Source: Azospirillum brasilense (GTDB taxonomy: Bacteria > Pseudomonadota > Alphaproteobacteria > Azospirillales > Azospirillaceae). Taken from it: 64,000 bases of DNA. Positions 34,248 through 43,171 of the stretch are shown here, piece by piece. The DNA is taken from assembly GCF_022023855.1 (NCBI RefSeq), contig NZ_CP059450.1, positions 880,001 through 944,000 on the forward strand. Direction: 5' to 3'. The notes under the pieces were generated by a model that did no database searches, was not told the origin of the DNA, and saw nothing but the letters and a program-made list of their open reading frames with translations. Position numbers and translations under genes: made by a program. How positions within the stretch are numbered: position 1 is the stretch's first letter; every line of letters starts with the position of its first letter.

Positions 34248-35378
34248 TCAAGCATCCCCCTCCCCCCTCGGGGTGAGAGTGGAGCCCCCGTGGCTTGGGT
34301 AATGCCGGGAGCGTTCCGACAAGCCGTCCGGACTTCCGGGCCAGCGGACCGCACCGTCGTCGATATCCGCGTGTTTGCGAGCCAGGATGTAGGCCGTACC
34401 GAAGCCCGATGAAAAGGGCATTTCCAGGAACGGGCCCAACCGCAGCCCCGGTTCGGGCAATATCGCCATGGGGTTGCACATGCCCCTTTCCAGGACCTCG
34501 AACCCCAGGGCCGGGCCGAAAAGGACCCGCAGCCCTTCATCCGACATTCGCCAGAAGTCGTTCGGCAGCTCATGAATCGGCCAGCACTGCGGAACGGCGT
34601 GGTACACCAGCCCCCCGACCTTCAGGGCTCGGTTCATCTCCGCCGCGGCCAACCACGGCGCCTCCAAATGCTCCAGCACCGCCAGTGAGCACACCCCGTC
34701 GAGGCTGCCCGGCGCGACGTACCGGCTCAACGCGTGGGCGTCGCCGACGATGTCCACCCCCGGCGCCGGGTGGATATCGAACCCGATGTAGCGGCAACCG
34801 CTTCCCTCCAGCGCTTGCCGGAACACGCTGGGCTGCGTGATGGTGCGGCCGCCGATCTCCAGCACTTGGCCGTGAGACGCCCGCATGGCCTCGATGAAGC
34901 GCTGGGTCACCGCGGCCTGGTCACCGGACGGGACGGCGTAGGGGTCGGCGTGCGTCGGACCGGACACCTCGATCATCGCCTCCCCGTCCGCCGTCACGAG
35001 GCGAAGTCTCACCGGCTGAAAAGGTGGGCAGGCAAGATGAACGGCAAAGCCGCTGTCGACGACGTGCGGCCAGTCCGGCCAGAAGGCCAGCAGGTCGGGC
35101 CGGGGACAGCGAGGGATCCGGACCCTGGCCTCGCCGGATTCCAGAAACATGTCAAGAATGGGGAGATGGTAGGCGTGGGCCCACCCCCGGACGTAGACTC
35201 CCCGGGCATCGCACCACAGCGCGTCAAACAAATGAGTGGTCCGCGGCGTCGGCGCACCGAGCCGGGCCGGAGATGAGGATGGGTCGGCCTGGAGTGTCTC
35301 CAGCCGTTCCAATCTTTGCCCGATGTCATTCAATTTGGCGAGAATTGACGCGAAAATGCTGCTGTCGTGCGAAGCCAA
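34248..35378 (-). CDS. Class I SAM-dependent methyltransferase
   Basis: A 376-residue protein. An N-terminal region (to about 170) has a short coiled-coil and beta-rich stretches. The methyltransferase core follows: VLEIGGRTIT (motif I), YIGFDIHPAPGVDIVGDAH, DGVCSLAVLEHLEAPW and ALKVGGLVYHAVPQ. The substrate is unknown; similar proteins occur in polysaccharide loci. The start is TTG at 35378 with AAGGA 9 nt upstream, as no earlier ATG exists. The last 11 residues (STLTPRGEGDA) are encoded by a copy of the window's palindromic repeat. It converges on the plus-strand MORN gene and may not belong to the T6SS. Confidence 0.85.
   Translation of the reverse strand: MASHDSSIFASILAKLNDIGQRLERLETLQADPSSSPARLGAPTPRTTHLFDALWCDARGVYVRGWAHAYHLPILDMFLESGEARVRIPRCPRPDLLAFWPDWPHVVDSGFAVHLACPPFQPVRLRLVTADGEAMIEVSGPTHADPYAVPSGDQAAVTQRFIEAMRASHGQVLEIGGRTITQPSVFRQALEGSGCRYIGFDIHPAPGVDIVGDAHALSRYVAPGSLDGVCSLAVLEHLEAPWLAAAEMNRALKVGGLVYHAVPQCWPIHELPNDFWRMSDEGLRVLFGPALGFEVLERGMCNPMAILPEPGLRLGPFLEMPFSSGFGTAYILARKHADIDDGAVRWPGSPDGLSERSRHYPSHGGSTLTPRGEGDA
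34253..34281. repeat. Palindromic repeat, partial copy 2, inside a gene's 3' end
   Basis: CCCCCTCGGGGTGAGAG core preceded by another C-rich block, resembling one arm of the repeat at 25368-25472. It overlaps the last codons of the methyltransferase on the minus strand and lies between two convergent genes, where it might also serve as a bidirectional stop. Confidence 0.55.
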
Positions 35379-35573
35379 GACCAGGATTCCTTAAAACGCG
35401 TCCCACACCGGTGTCAGCCCGACGGCATGTTCCACGAAGCGGATGATGGATTGCTTCGTTTGCCGGCACCTGGAGTGCGGCCGAGACTGTGGCGCTCCAG
35501 CCGCACTCCCACTGAAAGCGGTCTGATCATACATCAAACACTCATCCGATTGGATAGAAACGCGAAGGGAATT
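35379..35573. other. Intergenic stretch with a hairpin, no gene seen
   Basis: About 195 nt (440 nt if the broken frame at 35574-35821 is not a gene), of lower GC content than average. It contains a perfect 10-bp stem GGAGTGCGGC / GCCGCACTCC (35472-35481 and 35500-35509) with an 18-nt loop. No convincing coding frame was seen in this part; lower GC here suggests acquired or decaying DNA. Confidence 0.5.
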
Positions 35574-35821
35574 TCAACCTTCACCGCTCATGCCGAAAAG
35601 CAAATCGGTCGGGCAAACAGCGTCGGAAGCGACCGCGTGATGGTGCACAAGGCGGCTCGCGGTTCCACGCTCCGCGACAAACGCCAGAAGCCTCAGCCCC
35701 TTTCGGCGTCGCGACCATGGCGCTCGACCGCACCCTTGTCGACATCGCTGACAGGCCAAACTTCTGGATCCACGCCTGTTCCTCCGGACTGGAAGTGGCC
35801 GAAGTTCGAATAGGAATCCAT
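35574..35821 (-). pseudogene. Small partner gene of the PAAR-like protein, apparently frameshifted
   Basis: An ATG at 35821 overlaps the DUF4280 stop by 1 nt (TGATG) and opens a 42-residue frame (MDSYSNFGHFQSGGTGVDPE onward) ending at TGA 35693. The stop follows directly after a run of four G. One extra G in that run would join the frame to ...ERGLRLLAFVAERGTASRL and continue with HHHAVASDAVCPTDLL to a stop at 35574, giving about 82 residues. Codon coupling and the smooth join suggest a real gene broken at a homopolymer, or a sequencing error. It is not recognised as a family. Confidence 0.4.
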
Positions 35822-36213
35822 CACGGCGTCTGAACCGTGAACTGCCCCGGCACCACGATCTGGATCACCCCTCCCCAATTGCACATCAGCTTGCTGGTGG
35901 AGGTCAGGGCCGGCATGTTGCCGACCATCACCGTGGGCGCGCCGGGCACCCAGGGAGCGACGGTGCAGGGAACGCAAGGCTGTGGCTTGATCACACCCGG
36001 CGGCGGCACCGGAATCATCGAGGCGACCACCGGGTTGGCCGGGCTGGTGCACACGCCGAAGGGCGGGATGTTCATGATGGGCTTGTTGTCCATGATGTTC
36101 GCCATCGGCGGCCCGCCGGCCATCGTCCGGTTCAATGGCAGCACCACCAGGGCGGACGGCGCCGCCCCGAAGCTGCAGGTCATCATGGCTCCCGCGCACA
36201 CCGCCTGACTCAT
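35821..36213 (-). CDS. DUF4280 PAAR-like protein
   Basis: A 130-residue protein of the PAAR-like DUF4280 family, expected to form the conical tip on VgrG or to link cargo to it. It begins MSQAVCAGAMMTCSFGAAPS and has the recurring PPMANIMDNKPIMNIPPFG, CTSPANP and CVPCTVAPW motifs of the family. There is no toxin domain fused at the C-terminus. It lies 2.3 kb from vgrG on the opposite strand and is followed, with a 1-nt overlap, by a small broken frame that may be its partner. Confidence 0.9.
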   Translation of the reverse strand: MSQAVCAGAMMTCSFGAAPSALVVLPLNRTMAGGPPMANIMDNKPIMNIPPFGVCTSPANPVVASMIPVPPPGVIKPQPCVPCTVAPWVPGAPTVMVGNMPALTSTSKLMCNWGGVIQIVVPGQFTVQTP

Positions 36214-36307
36214 CCCGTCTCTCCATACCGAAACGTCCAGGCGAAGAGTGGGCGCCTCTGCCGTCCCGCGGCAAGCGGTCCCTGGACCGGATTGGTCCGA
36301 ATTCGCT

Positions 36308-37507
36308 TCAACCCGGCGGAGACGGGCCGAAGCCGTCGAACAGGCCCGGCTCCGCCTCGGTCTCCGGGTCGAGCAGGTCGGTGCAGCCGACGCCGATCAG
36401 GCGGATCGACCGACCGTCCGGCTCGGCGTCCAGCATCTCGCAGCCGGTCTGCCAGATCAGCCCCGCCGACCGCGCGGGCGGATCGACGCGGCGGGAGCGG
36501 GTGATGGTCTGGAAATCGGCGGTCTTCATCTTCAGCACCACGCTGCGCCCCCGCAGGCCTGCGGCCGACAGGCGGCGCGCCACCGTCTCGGCCAGCGGGA
36601 GCAGCGCGTCCTTCAGCGCGGCCTTGTCGGCCGTTTCCCAATCAAAGGTCGTCTCGGCGGAGATGCTCTTGCTCGGCGATTCCGGTTCCACCCTCCGGTC
36701 GTCCTGGCCGCGGGCGAAGCGGTGCAGCAGGCGGCCCATCTTGCCGTGGCGGCGCACCAGATCGATCTCCGACCAGCCGCGCAGGTCGCCGACCGTGCGG
36801 ATGCCGTCCGACTGCAGCTTGCGCTGGAGCACCGGCCCGACGCCCCACAGGATCGACACCGGCTTCGGCGCCAGGAAGTCCAGCGCCTGCCCCCGCCCGA
36901 TCACCGAGAAGCCACGCGGCTTTTCAAGGTCGGAGGCGATTTTGGCGAACAGCTTGTTGTAGCTGAGCCCGACCGAGGCGGTGATGCCCAGTTGGTTCTC
37001 GAAGCGGCGGACCAGCTCGGCCAGCGCCTGGGCCGGGCTGATGCTCAGCCGTTCCGCCACGCCCGACAGGTCGAGGAAGGCCTCGTCGATGGACAGCGGC
37101 TCGACCAGCGGGGTGAAGGCATGCATCAGCTCCCGAGCCTGCCGGCCCACCGCCTTGTACTTCGCCATGTCGGGCCGCAGCACCACGGCGTCCGGGCAGG
37201 CCTCCAGCGCCTGCCACATCGGCATGGCCGAGCGCACCCCCGCCATCCGCGCGATGTAGCAGCAGGCGGCCACCACCCCGCGCCGGTCGCCGCCGATGAT
37301 CAGCGGGCGGCTGACCAGCTCGGGCCGGTCGCGCTTCTCCACCGTGGCGTAGAAGGCGTCGCAGTCGATGTGGCCGATGGCGAGGCCGTGCAGTTCCTGA
37401 TGCCGGACCAGCCGCCGGCCGCCGCATTTCGGGCAGCGCGGCTCGCTCCCGCGGAGGGCCGCCGCGCAGTCACGGCACAGGACCTTGCAATCGTCGAACA
37501 CAGACAT
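36308..37507 (-). CDS. dinB: DNA polymerase IV (Y family, DinB)
   Basis: An error-prone translesion polymerase, 399 residues. An N-terminal four-cysteine stretch (CRDC and CPKC, residues 11-29) as in other alphaproteobacterial DinB proteins precedes the palm (IGHIDCDAFYATVEKRD). The catalytic SIDEAFLDLSG near 145 keeps both acidic residues. Helix-hairpin-helix (VSILWGVGPVLQRKL) and little-finger regions follow, ending in an Asp/Glu-rich tail. No clear SOS box was seen upstream. Confidence 0.93.
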   Translation of the reverse strand: MSVFDDCKVLCRDCAAALRGSEPRCPKCGGRRLVRHQELHGLAIGHIDCDAFYATVEKRDRPELVSRPLIIGGDRRGVVAACCYIARMAGVRSAMPMWQALEACPDAVVLRPDMAKYKAVGRQARELMHAFTPLVEPLSIDEAFLDLSGVAERLSISPAQALAELVRRFENQLGITASVGLSYNKLFAKIASDLEKPRGFSVIGRGQALDFLAPKPVSILWGVGPVLQRKLQSDGIRTVGDLRGWSEIDLVRRHGKMGRLLHRFARGQDDRRVEPESPSKSISAETTFDWETADKAALKDALLPLAETVARRLSAAGLRGRSVVLKMKTADFQTITRSRRVDPPARSAGLIWQTGCEMLDAEPDGRSIRLIGVGCTDLLDPETEAEPGLFDGFGPSPPG

Positions 37508-37575
37508 GGCCGCAGTCTAGCAGCAGCGCGCCCGCGGCGGGGAAGGAATGTTCCTGTCCCGTTCCAGTTTTCCGC

Positions 37576-38229
37576 TCAGAAGCGGAAACCCCGGTTGAGC
37601 AGCCAGCCGAGCGGACCGGTAAAGACCAGGGGCTGGTCCTGCACCAGCAGGCACAGGCATTCCCCGTCCGCGTCGGCCACGGCGTGATGCGGCGTGCCGG
37701 TGTCGTAGGACGCCACGTCGCCGACCCGGTAGGCCCCGAACTCGTCGGAGAAGCCGCCCTTCATCACCAGCAGCATCTCGCTGTCGGTGTGGCGGTGGGC
37801 CGGCACCCGCGACCCCGGCGCCATGCGCAGCAGGCAGGCCGAGGCCGTTCCGGCGCTGACGCCCCAGGCCGACAGGTGGACGCCCGGAACGACGCGCACC
37901 CATTCCAGCGCCTCCGGCTCCGCCCCGATGGCGCGGCGCAGCGGGCCGGGAAACAGGCTCTTTCCGGCCGGTGGGGGTACAGGCGGCGGCGCGGCAACCG
38001 TCGCGTCGAGCCGGGTCATCAGGGCGCCGAACAGCGAATCAGACACCGGCTCCGGCGGCAGATCCGCCAGTAGGACGCCGCCGCAGGCTTCCAGCTCAGC
38101 GACCTGCGCGCGGCAGGCCGGGCAATAGGCGAGATGCGCGGCGACCAGCAGCGACTGCACCTCGCGCAGGCTGCCGGCGGCGTAGTCGAGAAGCAGTTCG
38201 GGGGCGGGATGATGGGCCGGCACGGTCAC
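37576..38229 (-). CDS. chrR: ChrR-type cupin anti-sigma factor
   Basis: A 217-residue zinc anti-sigma factor. The N-terminal anti-sigma domain shows H32-xxx-C36-xx-C39 (HLAYCPAC). The C-terminal cupin (about 120-200) shows HRHTDSEMLLVMKGGFSDEFG and YDTGTPHHAVA. In Rhodobacter ChrR holds RpoE inactive and releases it on singlet oxygen. The GTG start at 38229 overlaps the sigma factor stop (GTGA), the standard coupled pair. Confidence 0.9.
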   Translation of the reverse strand: MTVPAHHPAPELLLDYAAGSLREVQSLLVAAHLAYCPACRAQVAELEACGGVLLADLPPEPVSDSLFGALMTRLDATVAAPPPVPPPAGKSLFPGPLRRAIGAEPEALEWVRVVPGVHLSAWGVSAGTASACLLRMAPGSRVPAHRHTDSEMLLVMKGGFSDEFGAYRVGDVASYDTGTPHHAVADADGECLCLLVQDQPLVFTGPLGWLLNRGFRF

Positions 38230-38801
38230 GCCCCCTCCCCGAAAGCCCGGCGCAGGCGAACGAGGGCCAGCCGCAAGCGGGTCTTCACGGTTCCCAGCGG
38301 GATGCCGCGTTCGGCGGAGATTTCCGCATGAACCTTGTCCTCGTAGTAGGCGAGCCGCAGCACGTCGGCCTGCTCCGGCGGCAGGTTGCCGATCACCGCG
38401 CGCAGGCGGAAGGCCGTCTCGGCCGCTTCGAACTGGTGGTCGGGCGTGGGCTCCTCCCCACCGTCCGACATCAGGTCGTCGGGCTGAAGCTCGGGCCGCC
38501 GCTCCTGCCGGACGCGGTCGATCCGGCGGTTGCGGGCGATGGTGTAGATCCAGGTGGAGGCGCTGGCCAGCGCCGGGTCGAAGCGGTCCGCCCGCAGCCA
38601 CACCGCCATCATGACGTCTTGGACCAGCTCCTCAGCAGCACTGCTGTCGGCGCCCAGCCGGCGCATGTAGGCTTTGATGCGCGGCGCGAAATGGTCGAAC
38701 AGCGCGCGGAAGGCGGTGGAATCGCGGTTGCGCGCGACGGCAAGCAGCAATTGCTCGTGGTCCGGCATGGTCGGGTCGTTCGAATCGGCCTTCGGCAGCA
38801 T
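38226..38801 (-). CDS. rpoE: ECF sigma factor (RpoE/ECF11-like)
   Basis: An extracytoplasmic-function sigma factor of 191 residues. Sigma-2 (FRALFDHFAPRIKAYMRRLG, AEELVQDVMMAVWLRADRFD, ASTWIYTIARNRRIDRVRQE) and sigma-4 (LPPEQADVLRLAYYEDKVHA, IPLGTVKTRLRLALVRLRR) are both complete. The start MLPKADSND at 38801 is uncertain; MPDHEQLLL, 11 codons later, is also possible and neither has a strong ribosome site. It pairs with ChrR downstream, so a photo-oxidative or singlet-oxygen response is likely. Confidence 0.9.
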   Translation of the reverse strand: MLPKADSNDPTMPDHEQLLLAVARNRDSTAFRALFDHFAPRIKAYMRRLGADSSAAEELVQDVMMAVWLRADRFDPALASASTWIYTIARNRRIDRVRQERRPELQPDDLMSDGGEEPTPDHQFEAAETAFRLRAVIGNLPPEQADVLRLAYYEDKVHAEISAERGIPLGTVKTRLRLALVRLRRAFGEGA

Positions 38802-38851
38802 GCCAGGGACAAGTCTTCGGTCGGTCTCGGTCTTGCCGCACCATACAACAG

Positions 38852-38869
38852 CGTGTGCCGCGGCACACG
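38852..38869. promoter_or_regulatory. 18-bp perfect palindrome between divergent regulators
   Basis: CGTGTGCCGCGGCACACG reads the same on both strands. It lies 51 nt upstream of the ECF sigma start and 136 nt upstream of the sigma-54 activator, so it could be an operator for either. The bound protein is unknown. Confidence 0.55.
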
Positions 38870-39004
38870 GCGTAATTCGGCATAGGTTCAGCGTCGTGCG
38901 TAAGGGCGGGGCATCCCCCAACTGGATTCCCTGGTATGGTGCCCCCACTTGATGCTAGGTCCGCGACGCCCTCCACCAAGCCCCTCATCAAGAAGGAAGA
39001 AGGC

Positions 39005-40441
39005 ATGAGCCTCGAACCGAACTTCGAACATCTGCGGGCCAGGGCCGTGGAGTCGCTGTTCCAGCATCTGGCGGACGCCTGCGTCGGGCTGATCGTCGTC
39101 GACCGGGACGCGCGGATCGCCTGGATCGGCGACCGTTATCTGGAGTTGTTGGGCTATTCCGGCAACCCCGAGGACGCGCTGGGCCGCCCGGTGGAGGATG
39201 TCATCCCCAACAGCCAGATGCGCCATGTGGTGGAGAGCGGTCAGACCATGCTGCTCGACCTGATGGACATCAAGGAGCGGACCATCGTGGTCACCCGCCT
39301 GCCGCTGCGCGACGAGGACGGGACGCTGATCGGGGCCATCGGCTTCGCGCTGTTCGACCGGGCCGACCGGCTGCGCCCGCTGATGTCGAAGTACCAGAAG
39401 CTCCAGGAGGAGCTGACCCGCGCCCGGCAGGAACTGGCGCAGGAGCGGCGCGCGAAATATTCCCTGTCGCAGATGATCGGCAACAGCGATTCCATGCGCG
39501 AGGTGAAGCGCTTGGCCCGCCGCGCCGCACAGCTCGACAGCACCGTCCTGCTGCTGGGCGAGACCGGCACCGGCAAGGAGCTGCTGGCCCACGGCATCCA
39601 CGCCGCCAGCCCGCGCGCCAACGCACCTTTCGTCGGGGTGAACGTCGCGGCGATCCCGGAGAACCTCCTGGAATCGGAGCTGTTCGGCGTCGCCCCCGGC
39701 GCCTACACCGGCGCCGACCGCAAGATGCGCGAGGGCAAGTTCCAGTTGGCCGACGGCGGCACCCTGTTCCTGGACGAGATCGGCGACATGCCGCTGCCGC
39801 TCCAGGCCAAGCTGCTGCGCGTGCTCCAGGAGCGGGAGTTCGAGGCGGTCGGTTCGAACAAGGTGGTGCGCGTCGATCTGCGCGTCATCGCGGCGACCAG
39901 CCGCGACCTCGACGCCCTGGTCCGCGAGCGGCAGTTCCGCGCCGACCTCTATTACCGTTTGAACGTGGTTCCGATCACCCTGCCGCCGTTGCGCGACCGG
40001 ACGGAGGACATCGGCAGCATCGCCGACCGCATCCTCGACGAGCTGGCCTTCACCACCGCCGCCCCGTCGCGGGAGCTGACCGCCGGGGCGATCGCCGTGC
40101 TGGAGGATTACGACTGGCCGGGCAATGTGCGGGAGTTGCGCAACGTGCTGGAACGGGTGTCGGCGATGACCGACGACGCGGTCCTGACCGCCGATCACAT
40201 CCGCGGCGCCCTGCCGCGCGCGGCGGGTCCCGCCGGTTCGGGCGAGCGGCTGGCGGAGGGCGGCGACCGTCCCTTGAGCGACGTGCTGAAGGACACGGAG
40301 CGCGCGGCCATCGTCGGCGCCCTGTCGCGCACCGGCGGGGTGAAGGCGAAGGCCGCCAAGCTGCTGGGGATTTCGCGCGCCTCGCTCTACGAGCGGATGC
40401 AGGCGCTGGGAATCAAGGAGGACACGCAGGGGGCGGTGTGA
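39005..40441 (+). CDS. PAS/AAA+ sigma-54-dependent activator with Fis-type HTH
   Basis: A 478-residue bacterial enhancer-binding protein. A PAS-like sensor covers about 20-130 ([20 protein letters not shown]). The sigma-54 AAA domain has Walker A GETGTGKE at 185-192, the loop motif GAYTGA at 232-237 (Phe to Tyr, a tolerated natural variant) and [16 protein letters not shown]-terminal Fis-like HTH follows ([20 protein letters not shown]). The ATG at 39005 has GAAGGAAGAAGG upstream. No partner kinase is present, so it probably senses a ligand or redox state by PAS. Convergent with pflB; the target genes are not evident. Confidence 0.9.
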   Translation: MSLEPNFEHLRARAVESLFQHLADACVGLIVVDRDARIAWIGDRYLELLGYSGNPEDALGRPVEDVIPNSQMRHVVESGQTMLLDLMDIKERTIVVTRLPLRDEDGTLIGAIGFALFDRADRLRPLMSKYQKLQEELTRARQELAQERRAKYSLSQMIGNSDSMREVKRLARRAAQLDSTVLLLGETGTGKELLAHGIHAASPRANAPFVGVNVAAIPENLLESELFGVAPGAYTGADRKMREGKFQLADGGTLFLDEIGDMPLPLQAKLLRVLQEREFEAVGSNKVVRVDLRVIAATSRDLDALVRERQFRADLYYRLNVVPITLPPLRDRTEDIGSIADRILDELAFTTAAPSRELTAGAIAVLEDYDWPGNVRELRNVLERVSAMTDDAVLTADHIRGALPRAAGPAGSGERLAEGGDRPLSDVLKDTERAAIVGALSRTGGVKAKAAKLLGISRASLYERMQALGIKEDTQGAV

Positions 40442-40455
40442 GGAGGCGGCGTGTT

Positions 40456-40565
40456 GCCCCCACCCTTCCCACGGCTTCGCCGCGGGCCCCTTCCCTCCCC
40501 CGCTGGGCGGGAGAGGGAGATTTTGTTCCCTCCCCCGCCCAGCGGGGGAGGGTTAGGGTGGGGGC
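40456..40565. repeat. Palindromic intergenic repeat, copy 3
   Basis: About 110 nt bounded by inverted ends (GCCCCCACCCT and AGGGTGGGGGC), with an internal hairpin formed by CCTCCCCCGCTGGGCGGGAG and its complement-like partner. It fills the gap between the convergent sigma-54 activator and pflB. A 25-nt right end is shared with the copy at 62599-62685. Confidence 0.8.
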
Positions 40566-40578
40566 AGAACCTTGCGCC

Positions 40579-42861
40579 TCAATGCGCCCCATGGAAGGTG
40601 CGGCTGATGACGTCCATCTGCTGCTCGCGGGTCAGCTTGATGAAGTTCACCGCGTAGCCGGACACCCGGATGGTCAGCTGCGGGTACAGCTCCGGATGGT
40701 CCATGGCGTGCAGCAGCGTCTCGCGGTCGAAGACGTTCACGTTGATGTGGTGGCCGCCCTGGCCGAAATAGCCGTCGAGCATGCCCACCAGATTGTCCAC
40801 CCGCTCACCCTCGGTCGGGCCCAGCGCGCCGGGCACGATGGTGAAGGTGTAGCTGATGCCGTCCTGGGCGTGCGCGTAGGGCAGCTTGGCCACCGACGCC
40901 ATCGAGGCGATGGCCCCCTTGCGGTCGCGCCCGTGCATCGGGTTGGCCCCCGGCGCGAAGGGCTGGCCGGCCTTGCGCCCGTCCGGCGTGTTGCCCGTCT
41001 TCTTGCCGTAGACCACGTTCGAGGTGATCGTCAGCACCGACTGCGTCGGCACCGCGTCGCGGTAGGCCTTCTGCTTGCGCAGCAGGCCCATGAAGGTCTC
41101 GACCAGCCACACCGCGATCCCGTCGACCCGATCGTCGTTGTTGCCGAAGGCCGGATAGTCGCCCTCGATCACGAAATCGGTGGCAAGGCCACGCTCGTCG
41201 CGCACCACCTTCACCGTGGCGTGCTTGATCGCCGACAGGCTGTCCGCGACCACGCTCAGGCCGGCGATGCCGCAGGCCATGGTGCGCAGCACGTCGCGGT
41301 CGTGCAGCGCCATCTCCAGCCGCTCGTACATGTACTTGTCGTGCATGAAGTGGATGGCGTTGAGCGTGTTCATGTAGGCGCGCGCCAGCCATTCCATCAT
41401 CGGCAGCAGGCGGGCGACCACCGTGTCGTGGTCGAGCACGTCGCCGGTGATCGGCGCGAAGGCCGGGCCGACCTGCTCGCCCGACACCTCGTCGCGGCCG
41501 CCGTTGATGGCGTAGAGCAGCGTCTTGGCGAGGTTGGCGCGGGCGCCGAAGAACTGCATCTGCTTGCCGATGCGCATGGCCGAGACGCAGCAGGCGATGC
41601 CGTAGTCGTCGCCCCAGAAGGGCCGCATCAGATCGTCGTTCTCGTACTGCACCGAGCAGGTCTTGATCGACGTCTCCGCGCAGAACTTCTTGAAGCCCTC
41701 CGGCAGGCTTTCCGACCACAGAACGGTCAGGTTCGGTTCCGGCGCCGGACCCAAATTCTGGAGCGTATGGAGCATGCGGAAGCTGCCCTTGGTCACCAGC
41801 GTGCGCCCGTCGAGCGCCATGCCGCCGATGCACTCCGTCACCCAGGTCGGATCACCGGAGAAGAGCTGGTCATATTCCGGCGTCCGCAGGAAACGCACCA
41901 TGCGCAGCTTGATGACGAACTGGTCGATCAGTTCCTGAGCGCCCGCCTCGTCCAGGCGGCCTTCGCGCAGGTCGCGCTCGATGTAGACGTCGAGGAAGCT
42001 CGACACGCGGCCGAGCGACATGGCCGCTCCGTTGGCCTCCTTCACCGCTGCCAGATAGGCGAGGTAAGTCCACTGCACCGCCTCGAAGGCGTTGGTCGCC
42101 GGACGGGTCACGTCGAAGCCGTAGGATGCCGCCATCGTCACGAGGTCGCGGAGCGCGCGGATCTGCTCGGTGATCTCCTCGCGCAGGCGCAGCGTGTGTT
42201 CGTCGATGCGGTCGACTTCCAGGCTCTTGTACTGGGCCTTCTTGTCGGCGATCAGGAAATCGGCGCCGTAGAGCGCCAGCCTGCGGTAGTCGCCGATGAT
42301 GCGCCCGCGGCCGTAGGCGTCCGGCAGGCCAGTGATGACGCCCGACTTGCGGCAGCGCAGCATCTCGTCGGTGTAGACATCGAAGACGCCGTCGTTGTGC
42401 GTCTTGCGCAGCGCCGGGAACACGTCGTCCAGCTTGGGCGAGGGCTTGAAACCGTAAGCCTCCAGGCCCGTCTTGACCATCCGCCAGCCGCCGAAGGGCA
42501 TGATCGACCGCTTCAGCGGCTTGTCCGTCTGAAGCCCGACGATGACCTCAAGCTCCCGGTCGATGAAGCCGGGGGCGTGGCTGACGATGGAGGACACCAG
42601 TTCCGTGTCGGCGTCGAGAACGCCGCCCTTGGCCGCGCGCTCCTCCTTCAGGAGATCGCGCACCTTGTTCCACAGCGACAGGGTGCGGTCGCTGGCCGGG
42701 GAGAGGAAACTGCCGTCGCCGCCGTAGGGGCGGACGTTCTTCACGATGAAATCGCGCAGATCGACCGTGGTCCGCCAGGAACCGGGCGCAAAACCGCGCC
42801 AGGGGTTCGGCGTCTCGGCTTCGGCAACGGGGATTTTCGGTTCGAACATCAGGGAATCCAT
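40579..42861 (-). CDS. pflB: Pyruvate formate-lyase (glycyl radical enzyme)
   Basis: Converts pyruvate and CoA to acetyl-CoA and formate under low oxygen. The 760-residue length equals E. coli PflB. The active-site cysteine pair is Cys424-Cys425 (ACCVSAM) and the radical glycine is Gly735 in RVSGYAV near the C-terminus. The enzyme needs the radical-SAM activase PflA, which is not in this window. A perfect FNR box lies about 150 nt upstream, fitting anaerobic induction. Confidence 0.97.
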   Translation of the reverse strand: MDSLMFEPKIPVAEAETPNPWRGFAPGSWRTTVDLRDFIVKNVRPYGGDGSFLSPASDRTLSLWNKVRDLLKEERAAKGGVLDADTELVSSIVSHAPGFIDRELEVIVGLQTDKPLKRSIMPFGGWRMVKTGLEAYGFKPSPKLDDVFPALRKTHNDGVFDVYTDEMLRCRKSGVITGLPDAYGRGRIIGDYRRLALYGADFLIADKKAQYKSLEVDRIDEHTLRLREEITEQIRALRDLVTMAASYGFDVTRPATNAFEAVQWTYLAYLAAVKEANGAAMSLGRVSSFLDVYIERDLREGRLDEAGAQELIDQFVIKLRMVRFLRTPEYDQLFSGDPTWVTECIGGMALDGRTLVTKGSFRMLHTLQNLGPAPEPNLTVLWSESLPEGFKKFCAETSIKTCSVQYENDDLMRPFWGDDYGIACCVSAMRIGKQMQFFGARANLAKTLLYAINGGRDEVSGEQVGPAFAPITGDVLDHDTVVARLLPMMEWLARAYMNTLNAIHFMHDKYMYERLEMALHDRDVLRTMACGIAGLSVVADSLSAIKHATVKVVRDERGLATDFVIEGDYPAFGNNDDRVDGIAVWLVETFMGLLRKQKAYRDAVPTQSVLTITSNVVYGKKTGNTPDGRKAGQPFAPGANPMHGRDRKGAIASMASVAKLPYAHAQDGISYTFTIVPGALGPTEGERVDNLVGMLDGYFGQGGHHINVNVFDRETLLHAMDHPELYPQLTIRVSGYAVNFIKLTREQQMDVISRTFHGAH

Positions 42862-43171
42862 GACGCGCCTCTATTGGTCTGCGGCGGTCCCTGCCCTCCC
42901 CGGCGGGGGCCGCGCCACGTTGCGCGGCGCCGGACCGGACGGACCCGCCCGGCCAAGCATCGCGCTTGCCCAATCAGTAGGCGCCCGAAGCTCCCAGCCC
43001 ACATTGATCCCAATCAATCAATCTCTGCGAAATACGCAGGGCACCATCCAAGTCACGTCCTGTCACAAAAACTGATAGAATGCGCCGTTTTTGCGGCGCA
43101 GCATTTGAGACAATCCATCAAAAAGCGAATATTTTCATTTGGATCGCCCGTTTTAAAACAGATGGCCGGGA
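42862..43171. other. Gene-free 310-nt region upstream of pflB
   Basis: Contains the pflB leader and promoter with the FNR box at 43004-43017, and an AT-rich stretch at 43040-43160 that precedes the end of pqiC. No other gene is supported here. Confidence 0.6.
43004..43017 (-). promoter_or_regulatory. FNR/FixK-type box upstream of pflB
   Basis: TTGAT-CCCA-ATCAA, an exact match to the FNR/FixK/Anr consensus TTGAT-N4-ATCAA. Its centre is about 150 nt upstream of the pflB ATG. If activation occurs from about -41, the transcript would start near 42969 with a leader of about 108 nt. Confidence 0.85.

Noticed and set aside
35367-35813. 148-codon plus-strand frame downstream of the methyltransferase
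   Set aside because: Irregular composition and no ribosome site; the minus-strand frame coupled to the PAAR-like gene is the better reading of the region.
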